Source: Bacteroidales bacterium
Lineage (GTDB): Bacteria > Bacteroidota > Bacteroidia > Bacteroidales > P3
Assembly (NCBI GenBank): GCA_016292015.1
Contig: JAEEZY010000009.1
Span: 84,423-148,422 of the forward strand
Direction of reading: 5' to 3'
Length of the DNA stretch: 64,000 nucleotides
The position numbers and the translations under genes were made by a program. Below are positions 35,125 through 43,677 of this stretch, piece by piece. Every line of letters begins with the position of its first letter. Within the stretch, counting starts at the first letter, position 1. The notes beneath the pieces are model-generated. The model was not told the origin of the DNA, did not search any database, and worked only from the letters and a program-made list of their open reading frames with translations.

Positions 35125-36153
35125 ATGATAACCATCGGCATAACAGGAACACTCGGTGCGGGTAAAGGCACTATTGTTGACTACCTGCTCAAAGAGAAGG
35201 GTTTTAAGCACTATTCAGTGCGGGCTTTTTTGACAGAGGAGATAGAGCGACGCGGCATGCCGGTTGACCGAGACAGCATGACAGCGGTTGGCAACGATTT
35301 GCGCAGTCAGCATGGTCCTTCCTATATAGTGGAGCAGCTATATGAACAGGCCAGTTCTTCGGGGTGCAACTGTATCATTGAAAGTGTGCGTACACCCGGA
35401 GAAGTGGAGGCACTACGCAACAAACCGAATTTCTATCTTTTTGCCGTGGATGCCGACCCCAAGGTCAGGTATGAAAGGGTGGTGCTTAGGGGTTCGGAAA
35501 CAGACCATGTGAGCTATGAGACCTTCTTGGCAAACGAACAGCGAGAGATGAGCAACACCGACCCCAACAAACAGAACCTCGGCGTATGTATAAAACAGGC
35601 GGACTTCCACTTTGACAACGGCGGTTCAATCGCAGATCTGCAACGCCAGGTGGAGGATGTATTGAAGCGGATAACCTATCATCGTCCGTCGTGGGACGAA
35701 TATTTCATGGAACTGGCCAACACTGCATCGAAAAGGGCCACCTGTGACCGAGGACGCAGCGGATGCGTGATTGTGAAAGACCGTCAGCTGTTGGTTACAG
35801 GGTATGTGGGCTCGCCGTCGGGACTGCCCCACTGCGACGAGGTGGGACACTTGTTTAGACAGACTATAGATGCTGATGGGAAAATATCGAACCACTGTGT
35901 GCGTACCGTGCATGCCGAGCAGAACGCCATCTGTCAGGCTGCCCGACGGGGTATAGCCCTCGACGGGGCAACCCTCTACTGCCGGATGACGCCGTGCCGC
36001 ACGTGTGCGATGATGATTATCAACTGCGGCATAAAGAGGGTTGTCTGCGAGCGTAAATATCATGCGGGAGAGGAAAGCGAGGAGCTTTTCAGCCAAGCGG
36101 GTGTGAAACTTGAGTTCTTCCATGACGATATACAGCAATACGAAAATCAATAG
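35125..36153 (+). CDS. P-loop kinase-like / dCMP deaminase fusion
   Basis: A 342-aa two-domain protein. Residues 1-185: nucleoside-monophosphate-kinase-like P-loop domain with GTLGAGKGT (8-16), IIESVRTPGEVEAL and no obvious lid loop. Residues 190-342: dCMP deaminase domain beginning RPSWDEYFMELA, with the zinc site at His263 (HAEQN), Cys291 and Cys294 (PCRTC). The deaminase turns dCMP into dUMP. The same order of domains is found in yeast Dcd1 and, with larger N-terminal parts, in anti-phage AvcD proteins. It lies 26 bp after purE, so a nucleotide-pool role is the simplest reading. Confidence 0.88.
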   Translation: MITIGITGTLGAGKGTIVDYLLKEKGFKHYSVRAFLTEEIERRGMPVDRDSMTAVGNDLRSQHGPSYIVEQLYEQASSSGCNCIIESVRTPGEVEALRNKPNFYLFAVDADPKVRYERVVLRGSETDHVSYETFLANEQREMSNTDPNKQNLGVCIKQADFHFDNGGSIADLQRQVEDVLKRITYHRPSWDEYFMELANTASKRATCDRGRSGCVIVKDRQLLVTGYVGSPSGLPHCDEVGHLFRQTIDADGKISNHCVRTVHAEQNAICQAARRGIALDGATLYCRMTPCRTCAMMIINCGIKRVVCERKYHAGEESEELFSQAGVKLEFFHDDIQQYENQ

Positions 36154-36217
36154 ACGGAGAAAAGTCGCCCGTTATATACTTTGAATCTTTTATGTGAAAC
36201 AAAAAATAAATCCTGAT

Positions 36218-37072
36218 ATGAAAAAGTTCTTTAAAAAATTCTGGTGGATTGTGCTCATCGCGTTGCTCCTGATTGGGGCCGGGGTGTTTTTCGGAGTGAA
36301 AGGACTGCCTTGGGGCAACAAGGCGGATGCTGAAGTGTTGGACACCACAGTTGCCGAGACGGATCCGTTTGATTTGGACCTTACGAAAGACTTGGAGTTT
36401 AACCTCGACGTTATCAAGCGCTACCTTACCGAAGACGAGTGGGCGCTACGGAGATTGGCAGTCTATAAAGACTATCTGGACCAGCATGTTGACGAACTGG
36501 CGGAAGGACAGATGCCCATTTACAACCAGTTGATGGCGAACTACAACTTCCGCAACAGATTGAATAATGGTCAATGGAACGAGCCTATAGGCGAAGCTTT
36601 GTTGGATCTGCAGTATGACACCAATCTGTATGAACGGTCGGCTTTGTTGGCGGAAATGGCTGATTACGATGCGGAAAAAAGGTTCAAGGCTTTCTACGAA
36701 CAATATCAGACTGATCTGCCTGAAATGTATTTCTCGGCAATAAACGAAGCATGGAGCAAAACTGAAGTGGAGGAGGAACCAGAGCCAGTTGTGCGCGAAC
36801 CACGCGAACCAAAAGAGAAAGAGGTAATGGAGACTCCATCGCAGAAATTGCTAAAAGCCTTGCGCAACTATTCGCCACAGACGCCAGAGGCTACAATACG
36901 CGAACAGGTTTATCTGAACCGCTATCCTAACTACAAGGCTGATTTGCAGAGTCTTTCGAAGGCTGTGCAGAACGAACGAAACAATAGTGCCAACCACAGG
37001 GCTTCGCACTATGAGAATTGTCTGCAGGCGGCAGAAGACTTCGAAGACCTGCTGGTTCGATACGGGATATAG
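36218..37072 (+). CDS. Membrane-anchored protein of unknown function
   Basis: A 284-aa protein with a basic N-terminus (MKKFFKKFWW), one membrane helix (about 9-30) and a large helical, charged outer part. A Pro/Glu linker (about 185-212, EEEPEPVVREPREPKEKE) divides the outer part in two. The end contains a helix with LQAAEDFEDLLVRYGI. I recognise no family. A GTG at 36194 would add eight residues; the ATG at 36218 fits the signal-anchor better. A strong terminator follows. Confidence 0.65.
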   Translation: MKKFFKKFWWIVLIALLLIGAGVFFGVKGLPWGNKADAEVLDTTVAETDPFDLDLTKDLEFNLDVIKRYLTEDEWALRRLAVYKDYLDQHVDELAEGQMPIYNQLMANYNFRNRLNNGQWNEPIGEALLDLQYDTNLYERSALLAEMADYDAEKRFKAFYEQYQTDLPEMYFSAINEAWSKTEVEEEPEPVVREPREPKEKEVMETPSQKLLKALRNYSPQTPEATIREQVYLNRYPNYKADLQSLSKAVQNERNNSANHRASHYENCLQAAEDFEDLLVRYGI

Positions 37073-37093
37073 TTTCGGTGGATATAAAATAGA

Positions 37094-37131
37094 AATCGGG
37101 ACATTCGATCGAATGCCCCGATTCTTTTTTT
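37094..37131. terminator. Bidirectional terminator
   Basis: A 13-bp stem (37094-37106 with 37111-37123, one A-C mismatch) around GATC, then a run of seven T. It ends the plus-strand gene and lies beyond the stop of the ferredoxin gene on the other strand. Confidence 0.88.
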
Positions 37132-37149
37132 GAGTAATCAATTGAATGA

Positions 37150-37317
37150 TTAAGCCTCTACGATAGCACCGGTCGGGCACACATCAGCGCAGGTGCCACA
37201 GCTTGCGCAGGTGTCGGGGTCGATCTTATAGATGTCGCCTTCGGAAATTGCTCCAACGGGGCATTCGTCAATGCAAGTGCCGCATGCAGCGCATGAATCA
37301 GTGATTTTGTAAGCCAT
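37150..37317 (-). CDS. 2[4Fe-4S] ferredoxin
   Basis: A 55-aa protein, MAYKITDSCAACGTCIDECP at its start and CASCGTCADVCPTGAIVEA at its end. Both CxxCxxCxxxCP motifs are complete, so it should bind two [4Fe-4S] clusters, like clostridial ferredoxins. It would carry electrons for anaerobic enzymes such as pyruvate:ferredoxin oxidoreductase or hydrogenase. It has its own promoter box at 37350 and shares a bidirectional terminator. Its size makes it easy to miss in automated ORF calling. Confidence 0.96.
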   Translation of the reverse strand: MAYKITDSCAACGTCIDECPVGAISEGDIYKIDPDTCASCGTCADVCPTGAIVEA

Positions 37318-37349
37318 TGTTTTGTCTGTTTTAGGGTTAATAACTGATG

Positions 37350-37357
37350 CAAAAGTA
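37350..37357 (-). promoter_or_regulatory. -7 box TACTTTTG for ferredoxin
   Basis: TAnnTTTG on the minus strand, 32 bp before the ferredoxin ATG. Confidence 0.65.
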
Positions 37358-37522
37358 CAAAGAATTACAATATAATTGTTTGTTCGACGACAAATAATTT
37401 TAGAAAGCTTCGGTTAGCATTATTTTTCAATGGATTATAGAACTGACCGCGATGTCATAAAAAGTACTCACACCATTGCGAGTGTGAGTACAAATAATAC
37501 CAAGAAGTACAGATGTACAACA

Positions 37523-37912
37523 TCAAATCTTAATAACCCAACCGTTGTCGGTCTTATAGACTGAGGTTTCGCTTTCGTTCTCCTTGTCATTGCCTGAGAC
37601 AATCTTTGCTTTCACAGTGGCCGATTGCCCATCCTCGGCGATTTCCTCGCCAAGAATCTCGAAACTCTTAAGACCTCCGACCATTTCGTACATCATGCCA
37701 ATCATGCTTGCAGCCTGCTTCAGTTCCTCCTCGGTGCCTGTACCGTCATCGAAATACTTGACCATTCCCTCATAGTCCTTGTCAACAGCGCACTGCAAAG
37801 CCTTCTCAACCACTTTGGATGGTGAATCGCTTTTAGTCGCGCCTTTACAACCTACGAATGCGAAAGAGCACACCACGAGGACTGCCACTGCTAATGAAAC
37901 GAGTTTTTTCAT
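37523..37912 (-). CDS. DUF4878-like lipoprotein
   Basis: A 129-aa lipoprotein: signal with lipobox FVGC (Cys22), then PSKVVEKALQCAVDKDYEGMV and a cystatin-like beta sheet ending SVYKTDNGWVIKI, typical of DUF4878/NTF2-like lipoproteins in Bacteroidetes. Role unknown. A -7 box lies 46 bp upstream, which places the start at MKKLVSLAV rather than at the longer in-frame ATG (37969). Confidence 0.85.
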   Translation of the reverse strand: MKKLVSLAVAVLVVCSFAFVGCKGATKSDSPSKVVEKALQCAVDKDYEGMVKYFDDGTGTEEELKQAASMIGMMYEMVGGLKSFEILGEEIAEDGQSATVKAKIVSGNDKENESETSVYKTDNGWVIKI

Positions 37913-37958
37913 TGTTGTTTGATTTTTGGTTTGAAAATAAATGAATTGATAGACTTTG

Positions 37959-37966
37959 CAAAGGTA
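37959..37966 (-). promoter_or_regulatory. -7 box TACCTTTG for the DUF4878 gene
   Basis: TAnnTTTG on the minus strand between this gene and the upstream AlkZ-related gene, so the lipoprotein can be transcribed alone. Confidence 0.65.
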
Positions 37967-37981
37967 CAAAAAAAAATCGGA

Positions 37982-38647
37982 TTATCCGATAACCATTCGT
38001 AACTGTCGGTCGGAAATACCAGGAATAATCGTTTTAAGATGGGAGCATATCAGGTTGTACGACTCCTGAGGAGAATGTGGGCAGGCAACGGAATCATCGT
38101 GCATCAGCTGCTCCGGGGTGGTGAGGAGAGCCCAGCCCCACCCGTATGGGCGGTCATGACGGTCGCGAGGATAGACGAAGTCTTCGGTGACAATACGGCA
38201 TGACATCTGTAGTTTTGTGACGTAGGCGTCGAAGCGGCTGCGCATCTTGGGGCCTGTAAATCCACAAGCAGCGCGCAACTCACGTGTAATCATGCTGCCG
38301 TTCACTCGCAGTATTTCAAGGATGGTGCCCTCTATTGAATCCTCGGGCGGAGTGGGATACATGCTACGGCGGTAGTTGCAGAAGTTGGACCACCACCGGC
38401 GACTTATGAATCCAGCTTTCTTGTCGAAGAACTTGCCATAGACACAATCGCTCTCGGTTATGATAGAGCTTTTCCATTTCCATAGAGGCCACTCCCAGCC
38501 GCCATCCTCAAGTAGATGGTAGCTGCATCGAGAGCTGACCGACTCTTCGGCCGAGAAACCGTCAATGCCACAGCTCAGCAGTGGCAGAAATCCCACCTCC
38601 TGGATGTATTCCATTAATTGAGGACATGAGTCAATGTTGTGTTTCAT
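37982..38647 (-). CDS. AlkZ-related winged-helix protein
   Basis: A 221-aa protein with GGWEWPLWKWKSSII and CVYGKFFDKKAGFISRRWW, the hallmark of a Bacteroidetes family annotated as AlkZ-related. The centre (about 120-165, EGTILEILRVNGSMITRELR) is a winged-helix segment as in AlkZ DNA glycosylases, which unhook cross-links or alkylated bases. The AlkZ QxQ/QxD catalytic motif is not obvious, so enzymatic activity is doubtful. Start at MKHNIDSC (38647). Confidence 0.72.
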   Translation of the reverse strand: MKHNIDSCPQLMEYIQEVGFLPLLSCGIDGFSAEESVSSRCSYHLLEDGGWEWPLWKWKSSIITESDCVYGKFFDKKAGFISRRWWSNFCNYRRSMYPTPPEDSIEGTILEILRVNGSMITRELRAACGFTGPKMRSRFDAYVTKLQMSCRIVTEDFVYPRDRHDRPYGWGWALLTTPEQLMHDDSVACPHSPQESYNLICSHLKTIIPGISDRQLRMVIG

Positions 38648-38713
38648 ACTAAAATAACGTTGGGTGTCATTCAATATTTTGCAATAAATCAAGCATAAGC
38701 ACGTTACCATTAT

Positions 38714-39271
38714 ATGAAAAAAATATGCATAGCCTTAGTCAAGCTTTTTGGGTGGAGGTATGATGTACCCGTACCTGGTTCTCGTCCGGAGATAGAACAC
38801 GCCGTTTACATAATGGCTCCCCATACCAGTGTGTGGGATTTCCTGTTGGGAGTCACCTGCCTTTGGGTGCTGAAAGTGAAATACGGGGTGTTCATCAAGA
38901 AAGAATTTTTCAATTTCTTCACACGCCGCATACTTGTCCATTACGGAGGAGTGCCTATAGATCGTGGCAACCGCAACAACCACATGGTTGACCAAGCGGT
39001 TAAGCTCTATGCCGACAACGAGCGCCAGGTGATAGTGATAACCCCGGAAGGGACACGCAAGCCGGTACGGCGATGGAAACGCGGATTCTATGAGATAGCC
39101 ACGCGAGCCAACGTACCCATTGTGTTGACCTATGGCGACTATAAGAAAAGGATCATGGGCGTTGGTCCTACGTTCTATCCTACCGGAGATTTCGATGCCG
39201 ACATGGTGAAGATAAAAGAATACTACAAGCAATTCACCGCCCGTCATCCCGAGAAATACATCAAAGACTAG
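38714..39271 (+). CDS. Acyltransferase of the PlsC/1-acylglycerol-3-phosphate type
   Basis: A 185-aa protein with the HX4D motif as HTSVWD (37-42), a GGVPIDRG block (about 78-85), and TPEGTRKPVRRWKRGFYEIA (the EGTR block). These are the four motifs of phospholipid acyltransferases, which add a fatty acid to lysophosphatidic acid. There is no membrane helix at the start; the protein is shorter than PlsC and may act on another lysolipid. Divergent from the AlkZ-related gene. Confidence 0.88.
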   Translation: MKKICIALVKLFGWRYDVPVPGSRPEIEHAVYIMAPHTSVWDFLLGVTCLWVLKVKYGVFIKKEFFNFFTRRILVHYGGVPIDRGNRNNHMVDQAVKLYADNERQVIVITPEGTRKPVRRWKRGFYEIATRANVPIVLTYGDYKKRIMGVGPTFYPTGDFDADMVKIKEYYKQFTARHPEKYIKD

Positions 39272-39458
39272 CCTCGAGGTCGATTTTGAAAGTTGATATC
39301 AGCATTGGCACTTGGCCTGTCAGGTTGCCCCGCTTAAATGACAAGTGTGATGTTGGGGTTCAGACGAGAGAGTGTGTGATGCAAGATGTATGTTGTCAAG
39401 TGTCAGTACTATTTTTGACTGGTGAGCCTTCGGCCGAGGTAAACCTTTTAACCTTTAT

Positions 39459-40505
39459 TCACGCATTCACAAACTCTTTTATGTGTTGCTCTTCGCTGAG
39501 ACGGCAGATTAGCATACGTCTGTCTTTGACGGCTACGATGCAGTTTTGGAGGCCCTCTACTATTACCTTCTGCATGTCGTCCACATGCACCACGCATCCG
39601 TCACAGTTATATAGGTGGGTGTTGGTTCCTATTACAGCGTTGCCCCGTTCGTCACGAGGGGCGTTCTGTAAGAGGGAACCCCACGTGCCGAGGTCGCTCC
39701 ATCCTAGGTCGGCGGCGACGACATGTATGTTGTCGGCCTTCTCCATCACGGCATAGTCGATGCTTATCTTTTCGCAAGTGGGAAATAGTTTTCTCAGTGT
39801 CGCCTGCTCATCGGCGGTATAAAGCGACGGTTCTATAGTGTCCATGACTCCGGCTATCTGTGGTGCATACTTCCGTATCGACTGTTCGATGGTCGAGCCT
39901 TTCCACACAAAGATGCCGGCATTCCAATAGTATGAACCGTTTTCGAGGTAGTATTTTGCCGTCGCTGCATCTGGTTTTTCTTTGAATGCTGCGACCTTTT
40001 CTACATTTCCAGCAATAGTGAGGCCTGACGACTGTATGTAGCCATATCCCGTCTCTGGACGGCTTGGTGTAATGCCGATAGTGACTATGGCATCGTGAGC
40101 ATCGGTGAAGTCGAGCGCTTCCTTCAAAACCTGTCGGTACACATCTGCCTTCATCACCAGTGCATCGCTCGGTGTGACTATAATACGTGCATCCCCGTCG
40201 CGTTTTGCAATCTTGCGGCTGGCATAGGCTATGCAGGGAGCCGTGTTGCGGGCCTCTGGCTCGGCAAGTATATTGTCGGTCGGCAAACCCGGGATTTGCT
40301 CACGTACAATGGAAATGTATTTTTCGGAGGTGACCACCCAGATGTTCTCTATCTGGCACAATGGTAGCAGACGGTCAACGGTCATCTGCAACAGTGTGCG
40401 TCCTAGGCCGAGCACGTCGATAAACTGTTTCGGATACTCGGGCACGCTCATCGGCCAAAAGCGACTTCCTATGCCGCCTGCCATTATCACTACGTGGGTA
40501 CTCAT
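39459..40505 (-). CDS. manC: Mannose-1-phosphate guanylyltransferase
   Basis: A 348-aa enzyme beginning STHVVIMAGGIGSRFWPMS, followed by PKQF, the nucleotide-binding signature of GDP-mannose pyrophosphorylases; YNAGIFVW-like (YYWNAGIFVWKG) and the KADNIHVVAADLGWSDLGTW region are also typical. It makes GDP-mannose from mannose-1-phosphate and GTP for glycan and lipopolysaccharide synthesis. The fused isomerase cupin of longer ManC proteins is absent. It lies 63 bp downstream of the small membrane protein gene. Confidence 0.94.
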   Translation of the reverse strand: MSTHVVIMAGGIGSRFWPMSVPEYPKQFIDVLGLGRTLLQMTVDRLLPLCQIENIWVVTSEKYISIVREQIPGLPTDNILAEPEARNTAPCIAYASRKIAKRDGDARIIVTPSDALVMKADVYRQVLKEALDFTDAHDAIVTIGITPSRPETGYGYIQSSGLTIAGNVEKVAAFKEKPDAATAKYYLENGSYYWNAGIFVWKGSTIEQSIRKYAPQIAGVMDTIEPSLYTADEQATLRKLFPTCEKISIDYAVMEKADNIHVVAADLGWSDLGTWGSLLQNAPRDERGNAVIGTNTHLYNCDGCVVHVDDMQKVIVEGLQNCIVAVKDRRMLICRLSEEQHIKEFVNA

Positions 40506-40568
40506 GTTGATGGGTTTATGTTGATGGGTTGAATATTTGAAAGTCGTTGAAAGGTGTCCGGACGACGG

Positions 40569-40814
40569 CTACTGCCCGCTGATTTCCTTCATTGTATTTT
40601 CATTTACATCAAGTGGGTTGTATCGAGTCTTTTTTCCACAAGCTGTTCCATTTGCACAGACGCATCCGCCCGATTCGCCGGTATATGGGTCGCGCGATGC
40701 GCAATGGCGTTTAAACTCGCCATTCCTTCGTGTCACGACCTTTATCCCCAATCCAAGCATAAGAAGGCCGACGGCAACAAAAGCAGCTATGATTATCACA
40801 ATGAATAAACGCAT
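40569..40814 (-). CDS. Small membrane protein, NqrM-like
   Basis: An 81-aa protein with one N-terminal helix (4-24), a short basic stretch and a Cys-rich end (RHCASRDPYTG, then GGCVCANGTACGKK). The helix plus cysteine pattern resembles NqrM, a small factor for Na+-NQR maturation, and similar short Bacteroidetes membrane proteins. No nqr genes are in the window, so the link is tentative. Confidence 0.55.
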   Translation of the reverse strand: MRLFIVIIIAAFVAVGLLMLGLGIKVVTRRNGEFKRHCASRDPYTGESGGCVCANGTACGKKTRYNPLDVNENTMKEISGQ

Positions 40815-40825
40815 AAAAACAGATA

Positions 40826-40849
40826 CAAAAAATGCCGCATCTCTGCGGC
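40826..40849 (-). terminator. Terminator of tRNA-Asn
   Basis: On the minus strand a GCCGCA/TGCGGC stem (40834-40839 with 40844-40849) followed by a T-run (40827-40832), directly after the tRNA. Confidence 0.75.
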
Positions 40850-40856
40850 TTTCTTG

Positions 40857-40930
40857 CTCCCCAAGCAGGACTTGAACCTGCGACCCCCTGATTAACAGTC
40901 AGGTGCTCTAACCAACTGAGCTATTGAGGA
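40857..40930 (-). tRNA. tRNA-Asn (anticodon GTT)
   Basis: Acceptor TCCTCAA/TTGGGGA (one T-G pair), anticodon stem CTGA with loop containing GTT, and T-arm GCAGG-TTCAAGT-CCTGC. Discriminator G; CCA is not encoded. Confidence 0.95.
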
Positions 40931-40959
40931 AGGTTGACTTGTATCACTCAAATCGGGTG

Positions 40960-40990
40960 CAAAAGTACGCATATTTTCTCACTTGGCAAA
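40960..40990 (-). promoter_or_regulatory. Consensus promoter of tRNA-Asn (TTTG-N19-TACTTTTG)
   Basis: Minus-strand -7 box TACTTTTG (40960-40967) and -33 TTTG (40987-40990) exactly 19 bp apart: the clearest full match to the Bacteroidetes promoter consensus in the window. Confidence 0.85.
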
Positions 40991-41051
40991 TATTTTTTGT
41001 TTTTTCTTTTGCCGATTAAATGTAAAATAATCGTATCTTGCTTGTTATTAG

Positions 41052-41846
41052 TTATTTTACAAATGAAATATTTTCGACAATGTCGCCCGCCATAAGAGAC
41101 GCTTGCGACTGTTTTTGTGCTGCAATGTCGCCTGCTTTGCCATGAATGTAGGTGCCTAGGCAGGCCGCTTCGAACGGCTGAAGTCCTTGGGCGAGAAGCG
41201 CAAGAACGATGCCTGTCAGGACGTCGCCACTGCCGGCGGTGGCCATGCCGGGGTTGCCTGTGGTGTTCTCATACAGGCGCCCGTCTGGGGCGTGCACTTT
41301 CGTACGGTGCCCTTTGCGCACAATGACTATGCCGTGTTTGGCGGCAGCTTCCGCCGTCGGCATATCCCCGAATAGGCGCTCATACTCGCCATCGTGTGGG
41401 GTCAGCACCGTGTTCTCCCCCATAAGCGGCATCATCTCCTTGGGGTGGAGGGCAACAATATTGATTGCATCGGCATCGAGCACAAGAGGACGGTCGCCCC
41501 AGTCGCAGAGAAACTCCCGTAGCGCCACGAAGGTGCGGTCGGCCGTGCCTATGCCGGGTCCTACGGCCAAAGCGTCATACCTTGCAAGGTTTGTCGGAGG
41601 AGTGGAAAACAAAAGTCCGTCGTGATCTATAGATGCCATTGCCTCTGGCACAGCGCACTGCAGTGGAGTCAGGCCCTTCTCAGGTACATGTACCGTCAAT
41701 AGCCCTACGCCACTGCGCATGCAGGCTCGCGAGGCCAGTATGGCGCAGCCCATCTTGCCGTAGCTGCCGGCAACAAGTAGTGCATGTCCGTAGTCGCCCT
41801 TGTGGGTATCGGTACGACGGGAATTCCAGAATAGAGGGTATTCCAT
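41052..41846 (-). CDS. nnrD: ADP/ATP-dependent NAD(P)H-hydrate dehydratase (stand-alone)
   Basis: A 264-aa ribokinase-like enzyme that repairs hydrated NAD(P)H. Seen: GDYGHALLVAGSYGKMGCA (18-36), VLTPHDGEYERLFG and GNPGMATAGSGDVLTGIV. In most bacteria this domain is fused behind the NnrE epimerase (YjeF). Here the protein starts at the dehydratase domain and no epimerase domain is visible in the window. It follows speA by 43 bp. Confidence 0.93.
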   Translation of the reverse strand: MEYPLFWNSRRTDTHKGDYGHALLVAGSYGKMGCAILASRACMRSGVGLLTVHVPEKGLTPLQCAVPEAMASIDHDGLLFSTPPTNLARYDALAVGPGIGTADRTFVALREFLCDWGDRPLVLDADAINIVALHPKEMMPLMGENTVLTPHDGEYERLFGDMPTAEAAAKHGIVIVRKGHRTKVHAPDGRLYENTTGNPGMATAGSGDVLTGIVLALLAQGLQPFEAACLGTYIHGKAGDIAAQKQSQASLMAGDIVENISFVK

Positions 41847-41889
41847 CGGTGTGTGAAAGTTATGGTCTCAAGGTTTAGGATTCGGGCTC

Positions 41890-43290
41890 CTAGTAACCCA
41901 ATATTTTCAGCATCGACTTGTGGCTCTGTTCTTTGGCGAACAGCTTTGTCGTGTATTCTCCGTTTTCGTCCTTGTCTATTATAATGTGCTTGGGAGCGGG
42001 CACGAGGCAATGCTGTATTCCGCCATAGCCTCCGATGGATTCCTGGTAAGCACCTGTGTGGAAAAAGCCTATGTATAGGGGCTCGTCCTTCTGCAGCTTG
42101 GGTAGGAAAATCGCATTGGCGTGCGAGTCGGCATTGTAGTAGTCCTGGCTGTCGCAGGTTAAACCACCGAGGAAGACGCGCTGATACTCACAATCCCAGT
42201 GGTTGATTGGGAGCATGATGAATCTCTGGTTCAAGCCCCATGTGTCGGGCAGGGTCGTGATGAACGAACTGTCAATCATGTACCACAGCTCGCGGTCGTT
42301 CTGTTGCTTCTGTCCCAATATACTGTATAAGGTGGCACCGCTTTCTCCCACCGTGAACGAGCCGAACTCGGTGAATATGTGGGGCTCTTCCACTCCGCGA
42401 TTCGTGCAGATGGTCTTAATCTGGCTCAGTATCTCCTCAGCCATATACTCGTAGTCGTAGTTGCTGGCAAGCGATGTTTTAAGCGGAAAGCCGCCTCCTA
42501 TGTTGAGTGAATCCAGTTCGGGACATATACGTTTCAAGTCGCAGTATACATTCAGGCATTTGGACAATTCGTTCCAGTAATAGGCCGTGTCTCGTATGCC
42601 GGTGTTGATGAAGAAGTGCAGCATCTTGAATGTAAACTTCTTGTTTGGTTTGATGTGCTCTTCATAAAAACTTACTATATCGTTGTACCTAATACCAAGT
42701 CGAGAGGTGTAAAAGTCGAACTTAGGTTCCTCCTCGGCGGCGATACGGATGCCGATTTTCATTGGTACCAACGGGTTTTTTAGCATCTCGTCAAGGGTGG
42801 TGTATTCGTTTTTGTTGTCTAGTATTGGCACCACGTTGTGGAAGCCGTCGTTGTACAACCCCACTATGTTTTCGATGTATTGTATCTTCTTGAACCCGTT
42901 GCAAACAATGAACTTATCCTTGTCTATCAGCTTCTGTTCGTAAAGCTCCTGTATCAGGTTTATGTCGAAGGCTGACGAGGTTTCCAGGTTTATCTCGTTC
43001 TTCAGGGCCTCTTCCAGTACAAACGAAAAATGGCTGCTTTTCGTGCAGTAGCAGTAGTTGTATGTGCCCTTGTAGTCGGTTTTTGCAATGGCTACATTGA
43101 ACATTCGCTTGGCTCTTTGTATCTGTGAGCTTATCTTCGGCAAGTAGGTGATCTTTAAGGGGGTGCCATACTGTTTGATGATTTCCATCAGTGGGATGTC
43201 GTGGAACATTAGTTCGCCTTCTTCTGTGCGGAATTCGTCCTGCGGGAAGTCGAAGGTTTGGTCAATTAAGTCGTAATACTTGTTTCTCAT
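41890..43290 (-). CDS. Arginine decarboxylase-like, PLP fold type III
   Basis: A 466-aa enzyme of the alanine-racemase/ornithine-DAP-arginine decarboxylase fold. YCYCTKSSHFSF (about 78-89) contains the PLP lysine; LNIGGGFPLKT is the phosphate-binding glycine loop; and CDSQDYY near the end holds the C-terminal Cys-Asp pair. It resembles the short (about 465 aa) arginine decarboxylases of Flavobacteria, distinct from 630-660 aa SpeA. The product would be agmatine for polyamine synthesis; specificity for arginine is inferred. Preceded by its own -7 box. Confidence 0.82.
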   Translation of the reverse strand: MRNKYYDLIDQTFDFPQDEFRTEEGELMFHDIPLMEIIKQYGTPLKITYLPKISSQIQRAKRMFNVAIAKTDYKGTYNYCYCTKSSHFSFVLEEALKNEINLETSSAFDINLIQELYEQKLIDKDKFIVCNGFKKIQYIENIVGLYNDGFHNVVPILDNKNEYTTLDEMLKNPLVPMKIGIRIAAEEEPKFDFYTSRLGIRYNDIVSFYEEHIKPNKKFTFKMLHFFINTGIRDTAYYWNELSKCLNVYCDLKRICPELDSLNIGGGFPLKTSLASNYDYEYMAEEILSQIKTICTNRGVEEPHIFTEFGSFTVGESGATLYSILGQKQQNDRELWYMIDSSFITTLPDTWGLNQRFIMLPINHWDCEYQRVFLGGLTCDSQDYYNADSHANAIFLPKLQKDEPLYIGFFHTGAYQESIGGYGGIQHCLVPAPKHIIIDKDENGEYTTKLFAKEQSHKSMLKILGY

Positions 43291-43677
43291 TTTGGTAATC
43301 CGATTTGGTTGGATTGTGAAAATTTTGGTAAACCAAGTGAGTTAAATCGTTTGCAAAGATACAAATAAAGTTGAAAACGTAAGGTCTCGGACGAAAAAAA
43401 AAGATAATGTGGCGGGGTGAATGTCGCACATGTGGCGATGGGTTCGTCCAAGATGTGCCTAACTTCCGTCACGGAGGATGATTGGTGAATGTTGTGTAAT
43501 CGACGATATGTTTTTTGTCGAACTGTAGGGGAAGAAATATCCTATTTGATTTTTCTTTATCCTGTACAGTAGTGGTCAGTCCAACACAAATGGTGTTGAT
43601 CCTCAATTCAACCCAGCTCGGACCGGGTGTCCGCTATTTTTTCAGGGGCGTAGGGTTGCGAATTCTAAAATGGGTTA
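43291..43677. other. Intergenic region upstream of the decarboxylase gene
   Basis: 387 bp between the decarboxylase start and the third C25 gene's stop. It contains the decarboxylase -7 box (TATCTTTG on the minus strand, 43354-43361). I see no gene, tRNA or convincing terminator in the rest. Confidence 0.6.
43354..43361 (-). promoter_or_regulatory. -7 box TATCTTTG of the decarboxylase gene
   Basis: TAnnTTTG on the minus strand 63 bp before the ATG. A clear -33 is missing. Confidence 0.55.

Noticed and set aside
37158..37352. 64-codon minus-strand ORF overlapping the ferredoxin
   Set aside because: It is in another frame of the same strand; the ferredoxin frame has complete cluster motifs and its own promoter, so the longer frame is spurious.
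40500..40535. Direct repeat GTTGATGGGTTTA upstream of manC
   Set aside because: Two short copies only; no regulatory context is evident and chance duplication is likely.
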